Shown: piece by piece, positions 9,707-21,000 of the stretch
How positions within the stretch are numbered: the stretch's first letter is position 1
Layout of the letters: the number at the start of each line of letters is the position of its first letter
Source: Algoriphagus terrigena DSM 22685
Lineage (GTDB): Bacteria; Bacteroidota; Bacteroidia; Cytophagales; Cyclobacteriaceae
Direction of reading: 5' to 3'
NCBI RefSeq assembly: GCF_000429445.1
Contig: NZ_AUBW01000004.1
Coordinates: forward strand, 62,001-126,000
Length of the DNA stretch: 64,000 nucleotides
Translations under genes and position numbers: made by a program
Notes under the pieces: generated by a model
Databases searched by the model: none
The model's input: the letters and a program-made list of their open reading frames with translations, nothing else
Told to the model about the DNA's origin: nothing

Positions 9707-10126
9707 CTATTCTGCGTAATCTCTACGAACAACAAATCTGGTACTTACGGGTAGCTTCTGCTGCGCAAGTCTCAACGCATCCTGAGCAATCTCCAGGCTC
9801 ACGCCTGTAGCTTCGAAAAGGATTGTACCTGGTTTGATAACGGCCACCCAATATTCCGGAGCACCTTTACCCTTACCCATACGAACCTCTGCGGGCTTTT
9901 TAGTGATCGGCTTGTCAGGGAAAATCCTGATCCAAACCTGACCTTCTCTCTTCATAGCTCTTGTCATGGCAATACGTGCTGCCTCGATCTGGCGAGAAGT
10001 AATCCATCCTGGCTCAAGGGATTTGACGCCAAAGTTACCAAAAGAGAGCTCTGCGCCTCTAGTAGCAAGACCTTTGACACGGCCCTTGTGCATTTTCCTA
10101 AATTTCGTTCTTTTCGGCTGTAACAT
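9707..10126 (-). CDS. rplP: 50S ribosomal protein L16
   Basis: 139 residues starting [19 protein letters not shown]. The signatures [20 protein letters not shown] and [19 protein letters not shown] are present. L16 contacts A-site tRNA and organises the peptidyl-transferase neighbourhood. 27 bases after rpsC. Confidence 0.98.
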   Translation of the reverse strand: MLQPKRTKFRKMHKGRVKGLATRGAELSFGNFGVKSLEPGWITSRQIEAARIAMTRAMKREGQVWIRIFPDKPITKKPAEVRMGKGKGAPEYWVAVIKPGTILFEATGVSLEIAQDALRLAQQKLPVSTRFVVRRDYAE

Positions 10127-10153
10127 GATTTCTCACTTATTCGGTGAAAATAG

Positions 10154-10897
10154 TTATTTCTTATTTCTGCGTCTTGGACCGTTGTCTCTTTCGTTACGAC
10201 CACCTTTTGGGTTAGGAGTACGCTGGCCTTTTGGCTCATTCGCAGCACCTTGGTTCGGAGACAGATCTCTTTTTCCGTACACTTCACCTTTGAAGATCCA
10301 GACTTTGATTCCGATCAATCCGTACACGGTAAGTGCTTCGGACAGTGCGTAGTCGATGTCAGCTCTCAATGTGTGAAGGGGAATTCTTCCCTCTTTGTAC
10401 ATTTCTGAACGTGCCATTTCAGCACCGCCCAGACGACCAGAAAGTTTAACTTTGATTCCTTCCGCTCCCACTCGCATGGATGCTGCAATGGCTTGTTTCA
10501 TTGCTCTTCTGAAGGAAATTCTAGCTTGAAGCTGCTGTGCGATAGATTCACCTACCAATTTAGCATCCAGTTCAGGACGTTTGATTTCGAAGATATTGAT
10601 TTGAATATCCTTGTTGGTGATCTTCTTAAGCTCTTCTTTCAGCTTGTCTACTTCGGCTCCGCCTTTACCAATTACTACACCCGGACGGGCGGTATGGATA
10701 GTCAAGGTGATTCTCTTAAGCGTACGCTCGATGATCACTTTGGCAATACCTCCTTTAGGGATTCTGGCAAGGACATATTTACGGATCTGCTGATCTTCGT
10801 ATAGTTTTTCAGCAAAGTCTTTCCCACCATACCAGTTGGAATCCCAGCCTTTGACTACACCAAGTCTAAATCCTATTGGGTTAATCTTTTGTCCCAT
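10154..10897 (-). CDS. rpsC: 30S ribosomal protein S3
   Basis: 247 residues. A KH domain occupies about 40-110 ([20 protein letters not shown] holds the GXXG loop as GKGG) and the C-terminal S3 domain 120-210 ([20 protein letters not shown]). The C-terminus is extended by about 35 basic and polar residues ([18 protein letters not shown]). S3 forms the mRNA entry helicase site with S4 and S5. Confidence 0.98.
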   Translation of the reverse strand: MGQKINPIGFRLGVVKGWDSNWYGGKDFAEKLYEDQQIRKYVLARIPKGGIAKVIIERTLKRITLTIHTARPGVVIGKGGAEVDKLKEELKKITNKDIQINIFEIKRPELDAKLVGESIAQQLQARISFRRAMKQAIAASMRVGAEGIKVKLSGRLGGAEMARSEMYKEGRIPLHTLRADIDYALSEALTVYGLIGIKVWIFKGEVYGKRDLSPNQGAANEPKGQRTPNPKGGRNERDNGPRRRNKK

Positions 10898-10905
10898 AGT
10901 CTTTT

Positions 10906-11298
10906 TTAATTTGCCTTTTCGTTAGTTACTACTACATCAGCGGTAACGTCTCCAGCGATGAAAGCATCAACTACGAGGGTTACATGATTGGATCTTTTGC
11001 GGATTCTGTGACCGCGTCCCTGAGGAGCGGGTCTCAGTCTCTTAAGGGATCTTCCTTCATCCACCATGACGGTTTTGATGTATAGATCTGCTTCCTCAAG
11101 TTTAGCGTCAGGATTTTTTGCCTGCCAGTTGGCTACCGCTGAAAGGAGAAGTTTCTCCAATCTGATCGCTCCATGGTTGGGAGTGAATTTCAGAATGCTA
11201 AGTGCCAATCCTACTCGCTTGCCTCTCACGAGGTCAGCCACAAGGCGCATTTTGCGCGGGGATGTAGGAACGTTGTTTAATCTTGCTACTGCTTCCAT
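10906..11298 (-). CDS. rplV: 50S ribosomal protein L22
   Basis: 130 residues. The beta-hairpin that lines the exit tunnel is [20 protein letters not shown]. The N-terminal block [19 protein letters not shown] is typical. Mutations of the hairpin in other bacteria give macrolide resistance; nothing unusual is seen here. Two bases from rpsS and 8 from rpsC. Confidence 0.98.
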   Translation of the reverse strand: MEAVARLNNVPTSPRKMRLVADLVRGKRVGLALSILKFTPNHGAIRLEKLLLSAVANWQAKNPDAKLEEADLYIKTVMVDEGRSLKRLRPAPQGRGHRIRKRSNHVTLVVDAFIAGDVTADVVVTNEKAN

Positions 11299-11300
11299 GA

Positions 11301-11579
11301 TTATCTCTTTCCTTTATCTTTTTTAGCAATGTGGCCTCGGAAGTTTCTCGTTGGAGCGAATTCACCCAGCTTGTGACCTACCATGTTGTCAGTGACAAAC
11401 ACCGGGATAAACTTGTTACCGTTATGCACTGCGAAGGTATGGCCTACGAAATCCGGAGAAATCATAGATTTTCTTGACCAAGTCTTGATGACAGATTTCT
11501 TGCCTGACTCGTTCATGACATCTACTTTCTTCACCAGGTGATGCTCGATATAAGGACCTTTTTTTAATGAACGTGCCAT
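11301..11579 (-). CDS. rpsS: 30S ribosomal protein S19
   Basis: 92 residues starting [15 protein letters not shown] with the S19 signature [19 protein letters not shown] and [19 protein letters not shown]19 lies in the 30S head beside S13. Two-base gaps to rplB and rplV. Confidence 0.98.
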   Translation of the reverse strand: MARSLKKGPYIEHHLVKKVDVMNESGKKSVIKTWSRKSMISPDFVGHTFAVHNGNKFIPVFVTDNMVGHKLGEFAPTRNFRGHIAKKDKGKR

Positions 11580-11581
11580 AA

Positions 11582-12406
11582 TTATTTAGATCTTTTGCTG
11601 ATGATGAACTTGTTTGAATACTTCTTAGGCGATCTGGTTTTCTTTCCTTTAGAAAGAAGACCTTTTCTTGATCTTGGATGTCCACCTGAAGAACGGCCTT
11701 CACCACCACCCATCGGGTGATCAACTGGGTTCATCGCCACACCTCTTGTACGAGGTCTTACTCCAAGCCATCTCTTACGACCAGCTTTACCTAAGACCAC
11801 GTTCATATGGTCACCGTTTGACACAGTACCTACTGTAGCCATACAAGTTCCCAAAACGAGTCTCATCTCACCAGAAGGCAGCTTCACGGTCACGTATCTC
11901 GGATCACGAGCTACGATCTGCGCGTATCCACCGGCACTTCTTGCCATGGCTCCACCTTTGCCCGGCTTCAACTCCACGTTGTGTACAATTGTACCCATCG
12001 GGATGTTTGCCATTGGCATGGCGTTGCCCACTTCTGGAGCAACTTGCTCACCGGAAATCACTGTCTGTCCTACCGACAAACCTTCCGGGGCGATAATATA
12101 GGCCTTTGCACCGTCTGCATAATAAAGTAGGGCTAGACGTGCAGTTCGGTTTGGATCGTATTCGATTGCTTTCACAGTCGCAGGTACACCAAACTTATTT
12201 CTTTTGAAGTCTACAATTCTGAGTCTTCTCTTATGACCACCACCGATATAGCGAGCGGTCATCTTGCCTGTATTATTTCTTCCGCCTGACTTCTTGAGAG
12301 GAGCTAGGAGTGATTTTTCCGGCTTTGACGCGGTAATCTCGTCAAACGCTGGAGCCACTCTAAATCTCATCCCTGGAGTAACAGGCTTCATTTTTTTAAC
12401 TGCCAT
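11582..12406 (-). CDS. rplB: 50S ribosomal protein L2
   Basis: 274 residues. The N-terminal OB fold includes [19 protein letters not shown]; the C-terminal SH3-like region includes [20 protein letters not shown] and the signature [20 protein letters not shown], with the conserved His (VDHP) near the peptidyl-transferase centre. It is 13 bases after rplW. Confidence 0.98.
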   Translation of the reverse strand: MAVKKMKPVTPGMRFRVAPAFDEITASKPEKSLLAPLKKSGGRNNTGKMTARYIGGGHKRRLRIVDFKRNKFGVPATVKAIEYDPNRTARLALLYYADGAKAYIIAPEGLSVGQTVISGEQVAPEVGNAMPMANIPMGTIVHNVELKPGKGGAMARSAGGYAQIVARDPRYVTVKLPSGEMRLVLGTCMATVGTVSNGDHMNVVLGKAGRKRWLGVRPRTRGVAMNPVDHPMGGGEGRSSGGHPRSRKGLLSKGKKTRSPKKYSNKFIISKRSK

Positions 12407-12419
12407 GATATTGATTCAA

Positions 12420-12707
12420 TTAAATTTCTCCGTAAAAATCAATTACCTCACCGTCGGCTACTTGCACGATTGCTTTCTTGAAAGCATTGGTGAAGCCTGA
12501 TACGACTTTGTTTTTGGTGTAGCGAGTCTTATGCTTCGCAGCATAGCGAATCGTACGTACGGACACCACTTTCACACCGTAGGTCTTCTCTACAGCATTT
12601 CTGATCTGGTACTTGTCAGCGGTTTTTTCTACAATAAATCCGTAGACTCCTCTTTCGTTGCCAGCAGAAATTTTTTCCGTAATCAAAGGCTGCTTTAGAA
12701 TATCCAT
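12420..12707 (-). CDS. rplW: 50S ribosomal protein L23
   Basis: 95 residues starting MDILKQPLITEKISAGNERG, with YQIRNAVEKTYGVKVVSVRT, the L23 core. L23 sits at the tunnel exit and docks trigger factor and SRP. Four bases after rplD, 13 before rplB. Confidence 0.97.
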   Translation of the reverse strand: MDILKQPLITEKISAGNERGVYGFIVEKTADKYQIRNAVEKTYGVKVVSVRTIRYAAKHKTRYTKNKVVSGFTNAFKKAIVQVADGEVIDFYGEI

Positions 12708-12711
12708 CGTC

Positions 12712-13341
12712 TTATTTCGATAAAATGGTTTCCAACTTACTTACAGATCCTTCGCAAAGCACCAAATGGTCAGCATTGAGGAGTTGGTAAGTATTTACAT
12801 CATTTACAGTCACAACTTTCGCTTTTGGAAGGTTTCTGCTTGACAAGAACACGTTCTTGTTGTCTTCAGGAAGTACCAACAGGGTCTTCTTGTCAGAAAG
12901 AGAAAGTCCATTCAAGAAAGCGATGTAGCTTTTGGTCTTTGGAGCGTCAAACGACAGGTCTTCCAATACAACCAGGCTGTTTTCTATCACTTTGTATGCA
13001 AGTGCAGACTTACGAGCCAACTGCTTTACTTTTTTATTGAGTTTGAAAGAGTAATCTCTTGGCCTAGGGCCGAATACTCTACCTCCTCCACGGAAGTGGG
13101 GGGCCTTCAAAGATCCAGCACGAGCACCACCGGTACCTTTTTGCTTCTTGATCTTTTTGGTAGATCCCGCTACTTCGTTTCTTTCTTTTGACTTGTGAGT
13201 TCCTTGTCTTTGGTTAGCCAAGTACTGCTTCACGTCCAGGTAGATCGCGTTATCGTTAGGTTCGATCGCGAAGATTTCGTCAGAAAGAGTCACCTTTCTA
13301 CCTGTGTCTTGTCCTTTTTGATTGATTACTGCTAATTCCAT
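12712..13341 (-). CDS. rplD: 50S ribosomal protein L4
   Basis: 209 residues. The tunnel loop is [20 protein letters not shown] followed by [19 protein letters not shown]4 lines the exit tunnel with L22 and in E. coli represses the S10 operon through its leader. No S10-type leader was recognised; the first gene of this transcript is rplC. Three bases from rplC. Confidence 0.98.
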   Translation of the reverse strand: MELAVINQKGQDTGRKVTLSDEIFAIEPNDNAIYLDVKQYLANQRQGTHKSKERNEVAGSTKKIKKQKGTGGARAGSLKAPHFRGGGRVFGPRPRDYSFKLNKKVKQLARKSALAYKVIENSLVVLEDLSFDAPKTKSYIAFLNGLSLSDKKTLLVLPEDNKNVFLSSRNLPKAKVVTVNDVNTYQLLNADHLVLCEGSVSKLETILSK

Positions 13342-13344
13342 GGC

Positions 13345-13977
13345 TTATTTCTCAAGAATTACGAAAGAGTTTTTTGGGCCAGGTACTGAGCCGGAAACCA
13401 ATACCAGGTTTTGCTCAGGATAGACTTTCAACACTCTCAGGTTGACAACTTTTACTCTGTCACCACCAGTTCTTCCGGCCATTCTCATGCCTTTGAATAC
13501 TCTGGATGGCCAAGAACATGCACCGATGGAACCTGGGTGTCTGCCTCTGTTGTGCTGACCGTGAGTTTGTCCACCCACACCTGCAAAACCATGACGCTTA
13601 ACAACACCTTGGAAACCTTTACCTTTTGAAGTACCGATTGCATCGACGAAGTCACCTTCTACGAATACCTCTCCTGCACTTACCGATTTTCCGAGATCAA
13701 CTTGGCCTTCGAATTCGACCCTGAAGTCACGAAACTCAACAACTTTCTGCTTTGGCGTAGTACCGGCCTTTTTAAAATGACCGATTAGTGGCTTAGGAGT
13801 GTTTTTCTCCTTGCGCTCACCGAATGCCAACTGCACTGCGTTGTACCCGTCTGTTTCAACGTTTTTTACTTGCGTCACTACGCAAGGACCAGCTTCGATT
13901 AGCGTGCATGCGACGTTACGTCCATCGGCACTGAAGATGCTAGTCATACCTACTTTTTTTCCTATAATACCAGACAT
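13345..13977 (-). CDS. rplC: 50S ribosomal protein L3
   Basis: 210 residues from the ATG at 13975-13977 ([19 protein letters not shown]). An upstream in-frame GTG at 14002-14004 would add nine residues (DYQIILSK after Met) unlike any L3, so the ATG is chosen. The L3 signature is [20 protein letters not shown]. It is the first gene of its transcript: the promoter lies at 14,040-14,070, and rpsJ, its usual partner, is 244 bases upstream behind a terminator. Confidence 0.97.
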   Translation of the reverse strand: MSGIIGKKVGMTSIFSADGRNVACTLIEAGPCVVTQVKNVETDGYNAVQLAFGERKEKNTPKPLIGHFKKAGTTPKQKVVEFRDFRVEFEGQVDLGKSVSAGEVFVEGDFVDAIGTSKGKGFQGVVKRHGFAGVGGQTHGQHNRGRHPGSIGACSWPSRVFKGMRMAGRTGGDRVKVVNLRVLKVYPEQNLVLVSGSVPGPKNSFVILEK

Positions 13978-14039
13978 CTTTGATAAGATAATTTGATAAT
14001 CCACAAGAGTTTATACACTTGGGCCCTTTTTAAGGACTG

Positions 14040-14070
14040 CAAAGTTACTGAAATAATATTTGGCAACAAA
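14040..14070 (-). promoter_or_regulatory. Promoter of the rplC (S10-spc-alpha) gene run
   Basis: On the minus strand TTTG (14067-14070) is followed after exactly 19 bases by TAACTTTG (14040-14047), a full match to the Bacteroidota housekeeping consensus TTTG-N19-TAnnTTTG. A start near 14,033 would give a leader of about 55 bases ahead of the rplC ATG. Confidence 0.8.
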
Positions 14071-14163
14071 TCCCAACTCCAATATTTTCAAACAATTAGA
14101 AAAAAACTGATCGGCGACGGAACTAAATGAATTCCGCAGCTGCGATGGGATTTCCCGACCGGT

Positions 14164-14201
14164 AGAAAAAACAAAAGACCTGCAGAGATTGCAGGCCTTT
14201 T
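14164..14201 (-). terminator. Terminator downstream of rpsJ
   Basis: Inverted repeat 14177-14184 / 14190-14197 (GGCCTGCA and TGCAGGTC on the minus strand, one G-U pair, 5-base loop), extended by four A-T pairs on the flanks and followed on the minus strand by TTTTGTTTTTT. It lies about 20 bases after the rpsJ stop and ahead of the rplC promoter, so it separates the str and S10 transcripts. Confidence 0.8.
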
Positions 14202-14221
14202 GATATGGGGTCCAAGTACTG

Positions 14222-14527
14222 TCAGACTTTGATTTCAACGTCTACTCCGCTAGGAAGCTCGATTTTCATCAGGGCATCCACGGTCTTGGAAGAGTTGGAG
14301 TAGATATCAACCAGTCTCTTGTAAGTACAAAGTTGATATTGATCTCTGGCTTTCTTACTTACGTGTGGGGATTTCAACACTGTGAATTTCTCCTTTTTCG
14401 TAGGCAATGGAATAGGACCAACTACTACCGCGCCAGTGGCTTTTACAGCCTTCACGATCTTCTCTGATGACTTATCCACCAGGCTGTGATCGTATGATTT
14501 TAGTTTTATTCTGATTTTCTGGTTCAT
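14222..14527 (-). CDS. rpsJ: 30S ribosomal protein S10 (NusE)
   Basis: 101 residues starting [18 protein letters not shown], with the S10 signature [20 protein letters not shown]. Besides its ribosomal role, S10 pairs with NusB and NusG in transcription antitermination. Here it is the last gene of rpsL-rpsG-fusA-rpsJ: 11 bases after fusA, followed by a terminator, and separated from rplC by 244 bases. Confidence 0.98.
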   Translation of the reverse strand: MNQKIRIKLKSYDHSLVDKSSEKIVKAVKATGAVVVGPIPLPTKKEKFTVLKSPHVSKKARDQYQLCTYKRLVDIYSNSSKTVDALMKIELPSGVDVEIKV

Positions 14528-14538
14528 TTTCTTGAAGA

Positions 14539-16656
14539 TTAGGCTTTAGCACCTTTTACTTTAGCAATTACCGCTTCTGCTATGTTATTGGGAACTGGCT
14601 CATAGTGAGAGAAGGTCAATGACGCTGTCGCTCTACCCGAAGTGATGGTTCTCAAATCAGTCACGTATCCGAACAACTCAGACAAAGGAACGTTTGCTTT
14701 GACTACAGTAGAGGTACCTTTGGTATCCATCCCTTTCATCAAACCTCTTCTTCTGTTCAAGTCACCTGTGATTGGTCCAGTGTATTCATCTGGAGTCACC
14801 ACATCAACTGCCATGATCGGCTCCAGCAATTGTGGTCTACATTTCTTAGCAGCTTCCTTGAAACCGATTCTTGCTGCCAATTCGAATGACAACGCATCTG
14901 AATCGACGTCATGGTAGGAACCGTGGAACAATCTCACTTTCATTGCTTCGATTGGATATCCAGCCAAAGGTCCGTTCTTCATTGCTTCCTGGAAACCTTT
15001 CTGGACTGGCGCGATGAATTCTTTTGGAATCACACCACCCACGATACCATTGACAAAGTCAAGTCCGTTTTTGATTTCGCCGGTCTCCGGATCTGGATCT
15101 TTTGGCCCCAACTCGAATACGATATCGGCAAATTTACCCTTACCACCTGTCTGCTTCTTGTATACTTCCTTGTGCTCCACCGAGCCAAACAAAGCTTCCT
15201 TGTAAGCAACCTGAGGAGCACCTTGGTTGATTTCAACCTTAAATTCTCTCTTAAGACGGTCGATGATAATCTCAAGGTGAAGTTCACCCATCCCTCTCAG
15301 GATCGTCTGACCAGTTTCCTGATCCGTATTTACCTGAAGGGTCGGATCTTCCTCGATCAGTTTGGCGATAGCCATACCCAATTTATCGACGTCGGCTTGA
15401 GTTTTAGGCTCAATCGCATATCCGATAACTGGCTCTGGGAAGACCATTGATTCAAGAACCACTTTGCGCTTCTCGTCACAAAGGGTATCACCTGTTTTGA
15501 TGTCTTTGAAACCTACCACAGCACCGATATCACCGGCAACCAATCTTTCGATTTGGTTTTGCTTGTTGGCATGCATCTGGAACACACGGGAGATACGCTC
15601 CTTATTTCCAGAACGGCTATTGTAAACATAAGAACCAGACTCAAGTACACCTGAATAAGCTCTCACGAAGCAAAGACGACCCACAAACGGGTCAGTGGCG
15701 ATTTTGAATGCCAAGCCAGTGAATGGCTCTTTCTCATCAGGGTTGATTGCAACCTCTTCTTCAGTATCAATACTAGTAGCAAAGATCGCCTCCTTGTCCA
15801 ATGGAGAAGGAAGTAATTCCATCACCAAGTCAAGCATGGTCTGTACACCTTTGTTTTTGAAAGAAGATCCGCATACCATAGGGACAATTTTCATGTCGAT
15901 CGTAGCAGCTCTGAGGGCTTTCAAGATCTCAGCTTCCGTGATAGAATTAGGATCATCGAAGAATTTCTCCATCAGTGACTCATCATATTCCGCCACGGCT
16001 TCGAGCAGATGCTCTCTGTACTGGGCAACTTCCTCTACCATGTCTTCAGGAATAGGGATGACTTTGTAAGTCATTCCTTTGTCTTCTTCATTCCAGACCA
16101 TTCCACGGTTGTTGATCAAATCAACCACACCTTGAAACTTGTCTTCAGCACCGATCGGGAGCTGCAATGGGACCGCATGGGATCCGAGCATTTCCTTCAC
16201 TTGCTTACATACTTCTAAAAAGTTGGCACCAGAACGGTCCATTTTGTTAACAAATCCGATTCGGGCTACCTTATAATTATCCGCCAATCTCCAGTTGGTC
16301 TCAGACTGTGGCTCAACACCGTCCACAGCACTAAACAGGAAAACCAGACCATCCAGGATTCGAAGGGAACGGTTCACTTCAACAGTAAAGTCAACGTGTC
16401 CCGGAGTATCGATGATATTGACGTTGTACTTATTATCTCGGTAGTTCCAAAATACGGTAGTAGCAGCGGAAGTAATCGTAATACCTCTCTCCTGCTCTTG
16501 TGCCATCCAGTCCATGGTCGCAGCACCATCGTGTACCTCACCGATCTTGTGACTCACACCTGAGTAGTAAAGGATACGCTCAGTAGTAGTAGTCTTACCC
16601 GCATCGATGTGGGCTGCAATACCAATGTTTCTGGTGTACTTTAAATCTCTTGCCAT
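14539..16656 (-). CDS. fusA: Elongation factor G
   Basis: 705 residues, full length. G domain: AHIDAGKTT (residues 15-23), [11 protein letters not shown] and FVNKMDRSG. It is followed by domain II and the ribosome-contacting domains III-V ([38 protein letters not shown]). EF-G drives translocation and, with RRF (frr, 35,599), ribosome recycling. It lies between rpsG (5 bases) and rpsJ (11 bases) in the str operon. Confidence 0.98.
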   Translation of the reverse strand: MARDLKYTRNIGIAAHIDAGKTTTTERILYYSGVSHKIGEVHDGAATMDWMAQEQERGITITSAATTVFWNYRDNKYNVNIIDTPGHVDFTVEVNRSLRILDGLVFLFSAVDGVEPQSETNWRLADNYKVARIGFVNKMDRSGANFLEVCKQVKEMLGSHAVPLQLPIGAEDKFQGVVDLINNRGMVWNEEDKGMTYKVIPIPEDMVEEVAQYREHLLEAVAEYDESLMEKFFDDPNSITEAEILKALRAATIDMKIVPMVCGSSFKNKGVQTMLDLVMELLPSPLDKEAIFATSIDTEEEVAINPDEKEPFTGLAFKIATDPFVGRLCFVRAYSGVLESGSYVYNSRSGNKERISRVFQMHANKQNQIERLVAGDIGAVVGFKDIKTGDTLCDEKRKVVLESMVFPEPVIGYAIEPKTQADVDKLGMAIAKLIEEDPTLQVNTDQETGQTILRGMGELHLEIIIDRLKREFKVEINQGAPQVAYKEALFGSVEHKEVYKKQTGGKGKFADIVFELGPKDPDPETGEIKNGLDFVNGIVGGVIPKEFIAPVQKGFQEAMKNGPLAGYPIEAMKVRLFHGSYHDVDSDALSFELAARIGFKEAAKKCRPQLLEPIMAVDVVTPDEYTGPITGDLNRRRGLMKGMDTKGTSTVVKANVPLSELFGYVTDLRTITSGRATASLTFSHYEPVPNNIAEAVIAKVKGAKA

Positions 16657-16661
16657 CCTAA

Positions 16662-17129
16662 TTAAAATCTAAAGTGTGAGAATGCTTTGTTGGCTTCGGC
16701 CATTCTGTGCGTATCATCTTTTTTCTTGACAGCGGCTCCTTCGCCTTTTGCTGCCGCGATGATCTCACCTGCCAGTCTATCCATCATGGTCTTCTCACCT
16801 CTCCTGCGAGCATAGTTAATCATCCACTTGATGCCAAGTGAAACTTTTCTATCAGGTCTGACTTCCATAGGAACCTGGAAAGTGGCACCACCAACTCTAC
16901 GACTCTTCACCTCAACGGATGGAGAAATATTGGCTAGCGCTTTCTTCCAAACTTCAAGACCATTCTCGCCCACCTTAGATTCTACTTTAGCTACTGCATC
17001 GTAGAAAATGGTGTAAGCAATACTCTTCTTCCCGTCGAACATTAGGCTGTTTACAAACTTGGTGACCAAAGTATCATTGAACTTTGGATCAGGAAGAATA
17101 TATCTCTTCTTTGGTTTCGCTTTTCTCAT
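16662..17129 (-). CDS. rpsG: 30S ribosomal protein S7
   Basis: 155 residues starting [19 protein letters not shown], with [19 protein letters not shown], the S7 signature. S7 nucleates the 30S head and lies at the E site. 18 bases after rpsL, 5 before fusA. Confidence 0.98.
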   Translation of the reverse strand: MRKAKPKKRYILPDPKFNDTLVTKFVNSLMFDGKKSIAYTIFYDAVAKVESKVGENGLEVWKKALANISPSVEVKSRRVGGATFQVPMEVRPDRKVSLGIKWMINYARRRGEKTMMDRLAGEIIAAAKGEGAAVKKKDDTHRMAEANKAFSHFRF

Positions 17130-17147
17130 TTCTTCTAAATGTTTTTA

Positions 17148-17564
17148 TTACTTCTTTTTGCCCTTTACCGGGGCAGCTGGAGCACCTTTGCCAGCTTTAG
17201 GTCTTTTAGCACCGTACTTGGAGCGACCTTGCTTACGGTCTTTTACTCCGGCAGTATCCAATGCACCTCGGATGATGTGATATCTCACACCCGGAAGATC
17301 CTTCACACGACCACCTCTGATCAATACGATCGAGTGCTCCTGCAGATTGTGACCTTCACCCGGAATGTAAGCGTTCACTTCTTTTCCGTTCGTCAATCTT
17401 ACCCTTGCCACCTTTCTCATCGCGGAGTTAGGCTTCTTAGGGGTCGTAGTGTATACTCTGGTACAAACTCCTCTACGCTGTGGACATGCGTCCAAGGCAC
17501 GAGACTTTGATTTTATTTCCAGTGTAGTTCTACCTTTTCTTACTAGCTGTTGAATAGTAGGCAT
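17148..17564 (-). CDS. rpsL: 30S ribosomal protein S12
   Basis: 138 residues starting [20 protein letters not shown]. The decoding-site motifs [18 protein letters not shown] and [20 protein letters not shown] are intact. The lysine that gives streptomycin resistance when changed (PKKPNS) is the wild-type Lys. The C-terminus has a short Lys/Ala/Pro tail. It is the first gene of the str transcript; its promoter is at 17,612-17,642. Confidence 0.98.
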   Translation of the reverse strand: MPTIQQLVRKGRTTLEIKSKSRALDACPQRRGVCTRVYTTTPKKPNSAMRKVARVRLTNGKEVNAYIPGEGHNLQEHSIVLIRGGRVKDLPGVRYHIIRGALDTAGVKDRKQGRSKYGAKRPKAGKGAPAAPVKGKKK

Positions 17565-17611
17565 TAACTGATAAAATTTAGTTTTCCTGTAAACTGTTAA
17601 ATTTTGGACTG

Positions 17612-17642
17612 CAAAGGTAAAGAAAGTAATAAGAGTAACAAA
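17612..17642 (-). promoter_or_regulatory. Promoter of rpsL-rpsG-fusA-rpsJ
   Basis: Minus strand: TTTG (17639-17642), 19 bases, TACCTTTG (17612-17619). This is a perfect match to TTTG-N19-TAnnTTTG. The expected start is near 17,605, giving a leader of about 40 bases. The -33 element lies 20 bases past the stop of the DUF3467 gene. Confidence 0.8.
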
Positions 17643-17662
17643 ATTAAGCAGTTATATTTTTG

Positions 17663-17977
17663 TTACGCTTCGCCCGGTGCTCCGAAGGAAATCGGAAACG
17701 AAGGGGTCCCTCCTCCTTGTTGGATTTTTCCGAATGCAGCTTCATATTTTTCGATGTTATCTTTCAGCGCCGCGAGCAATCTTTTGGCGTGATCTGGAGT
17801 CACGATGATTCTGGATTTCACTTTTGCTTTGGGCACTCCAGGCATCAATCGAATAAAATCGATCACAAATTCCGAATTGGAATGAGCGATCATTGCTAAG
17901 TTGGAATAGATGCCCTCTGCTACTTCCTCGGAGAGCTCCACGTTGATCTGCTGTTCTTGTCTGTTGTTTTCGTCCAT
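17663..17977 (-). CDS. DUF3467 family protein
   Basis: 104 residues starting MDENNRQEQQINVELSEEVA. The body, with YSNLAMIAHSNSEFVIDFIR and SRIIVTPDHAKRLLAALKDN, matches the DUF3467 family, whose function is not established. No signal peptide or membrane segment is seen; the first 20 residues are acidic and polar and the C-terminus is rich in Gly and Pro. It lies between the rpoC terminator and the rpsL promoter. No promoter of its own was found, so it may be expressed by read-through from rpoBC. Confidence 0.8.
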   Translation of the reverse strand: MDENNRQEQQINVELSEEVAEGIYSNLAMIAHSNSEFVIDFIRLMPGVPKAKVKSRIIVTPDHAKRLLAALKDNIEKYEAAFGKIQQGGGTPSFPISFGAPGEA

Positions 17978-17991
17978 TTCATTTTTGGATT

Positions 17992-18026
17992 AAAAAAAGG
18001 CCTGTACATGACATACAGGCCTTTTT
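17992..18026 (-). terminator. Terminator downstream of rpoC
   Basis: A 13-base-pair perfect inverted repeat, 17994-18006 / 18014-18026, with a 7-base loop. The stem core is GGCCTGTA / TACAGGCC with A/T flanks that supply a U-tract on the minus-strand transcript. It lies 18 bases after the rpoC stop and ends 15 bases before the DUF3467 start codon. The symmetric A/T flanks would also work in the other direction. Confidence 0.85.
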
Positions 18027-18044
18027 ACATTAAAATCAAATTGA

Positions 18045-21000
18045 TTAAAGGATCGCTTCGCTGGATCTTCTAGCGGAAGTTTTCTCCATGTTTTCAGAAA
18101 GCTTGTCGTATTCTTCTTGGGAACCGATGATCAGATTTTGCAATCTTCTCTGGCCGGTACCTGCAGGGATCAAGTGACCCACGATTACGTTTTCTTTCAG
18201 TCCCAAGAGCTCATCGCGCTTGCCTCTGATGGCAGCCTCGGAAAGCACCTTGGTAGTTTCCTGGAACGAAGCAGCAGAGATAAAGCTCTCAGTACCCAAA
18301 GACGCAGCGGTGATACCCTGCAAAGTCGGAGCAGAAACCGCAGTCTCAGCATCTCTCACCTGTACAAGTTTCAAATCCTTGCGCTTCAGGCTGGAATTTT
18401 CGTCTCTCAGTCTTCTAGCAGAGATGATCATACCAGGCTTCAGGGTAGAAGAGTCTCCAGCATCCATCACCACTTTCTTGTCGAGAATGTTGTCGTTTTC
18501 CTCACGGAAAGCCCACTTATCTACCACTTGATTTTGAAGGAATCCAGTGTCACCAGCATCCAGGATTTCAACTTTCTGCATCATCTGAGATACAATTACC
18601 TCGATGTGTTTATCGTTGATCTTCACACCCTGAAGTCTATAAACTTCTTGAATTTCGTTCACCAAGTATTCCTGAACCGCAGTTGGGCCCTTGATAGAAA
18701 GGATGTCGTTTGGAGTGATTGCTCCATCAGACAATGGCTCACCTGCACGGATGAAGTCATTTTCCTGAACCAAGATGTGCTTGGAAAGAGATACCATGTA
18801 TTTCTTGATCACGCCATCTTTGGATTCAATGATGATTTCTCTGTTACCACGCTTGATGCCACCGTAAGTCACCACACCGTCGATCTCAGATACCACAGCC
18901 GGGTTGGATGGGTTACGAGCTTCGAACAATTCGGTTACTCTTGGAAGACCACCTGTGATGTCACGAGTCTTACCTACAGATCTTGGGATTTTCACCAAAA
19001 TCTGTCCTGACTTCACTTTATCACCAGCCTCTACCGCCAAGTGAGCGCCCACAGGGATATTGTAGCCCTTGGAATCGTCACCATAATTGATCACGATCGC
19101 AGGGTTCTTAGTTCTATCTTTAGTTTCGATGATTACTTTTTCACGGAAACCTGTCTGATCATCCGCAACCTCTTTGTAAGTGATCCCCTCTACGACCGCC
19201 TCAAACTCAACTTTTCCGTCGAATTCAGAGAGGATGACCGCATTGTATGGGTCCCAGGTACAAAGTGACTGGCCTTTGGTGATTTTCTGACCATCCTTCA
19301 CGTTCAGCAACGCACCGTAAGGAACGTGGTTGGACACCAAGGTTTTGCCGGTCTTCGCTTCGTTGATCTTGATTTCACCAGAACGTCCCATGACAATAGT
19401 GATTGCCTCACCGTCTTTGTTGGTCGTTTCGATGAATCTCAATTCCTCTTCGAATTCGATTACCCCGTCAAACTTCGCAGGGATCGACGCGTCCACCGCC
19501 ATGTTGGAAGCCGTACCACCTACGTGGAAGGTTCTCAAGGTCAGCTGCGTACCTGGTTCACCGATCGACTGAGCGGCGATAACACCAACAGATTCGCCTG
19601 ATTGTACCATTTTACCGGTTGCCAAGTTTCTTCCGTAGCATTTTGCACAGACACCTCTTCGGGTTTCGCAAGTCAATACCGATCTGATTTCAACTTCTTC
19701 GATCGCAGATTCATCTACCAACTTCGCCACCTCGTCGCCGATCTCCACACCCGCAGGGATGATCAATTGATCAGTAAGCGGATCGTATACATCGTGAACT
19801 GATACTCTACCCAGGATTCTCTCGGATAGCGGCTCAACGATTTCGTCGTTGTCTTTCAAAGGCTGAACGACCAGGCCTCTTAAGGTACCGCAGTCTTCCT
19901 CTGTGATGATCATGTCCTGCGCGACGTCCACCAGACGACGGGTTAGGTAACCCGCATCGGCAGTTTTCAACGCCGTATCTGCGAGACCTTTACGTGCACC
20001 GTGCGTAGAGATGAAGTACTCCAATACATCCAAACCTTCTTTGAAGTTAGAAAGGATCGGGTTCTCGATGATCTCTCCTACTGAACCTTGAAGGTTCTTC
20101 TGAGGCTTAGCCATCAAACCTCTCATCCCGCCCAACTGACGGATTTGCTCTCTTGAACCACGGGCTCCTGAGTGCATCATCATGTAGATGGCGTTGAATC
20201 CTTGCTTGTCCTCTTCCATCTTCTTCATCAGATTGTTAGTCAAATGCGAGTTGGTACGAGTCCAGATATCAATTACCTGGTTGTAACGTTCGTTGTCAGT
20301 GATCAGACCCATGTAGTAATTGTTCCACACCTGATCCACTTCCTCTTTCGCTTTTGCAACCATGATTTCCTTTTCCGCAGGAATGATTACGTCATTCAAG
20401 CCCATGGACAGACCGCCTTGGTAAGCCATCTGGAAACCAAGATGCTTGATATCATCCAAGAACTGAGCGGTGCGAGCGATACCGCAAACCTTCACTACCT
20501 CAGCGATAATCTGCTGCAGTTTCTTCTTGGTCAACAGTTCGTTTACATATCCAACTTCTTCAGGCACAAACTGGTTGAAGATCAAACGACCCGCAACAGT
20601 TTCGATAATCTTGTCTGCAATTACCCCTTCAGCATCTTTGAACTTCACCTTGCACTTGATATTCGCATGCTTGGAGACTTTGCCTTCGTTCATTGCAATG
20701 ATCACCTCTTCCTGGCTGTAGAAAGTCATGCCTTCACCCGCTACAATTTCCTCTGGAGTTGATTTCTTTCCTTTGGTCACATAATACAGACCCAAAACCA
20801 TGTCTTGAGATGGTACCGTGATCGGTGCACCGTTGGCTGGATTCAGGATGTTGTGAGCAGAAAGCATCAAAGTAGAAGCTTCCAAGATCGCCTCATGTCC
20901 AAGTGGTACGTGTACCGCCATCTGGTCACCGTCAAAATCGGCGTTGAATGCAGTACATACCAATGGGTGAAGCTGGATCGCTTTTCCTTCGATCAGTTTT

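Noticed and set aside
13978..14004. Upstream GTG start for rplC adding nine residues
   Set aside because: L3 proteins start at the [12 protein letters not shown] block, and the extension is unlike any L3 N-terminus.
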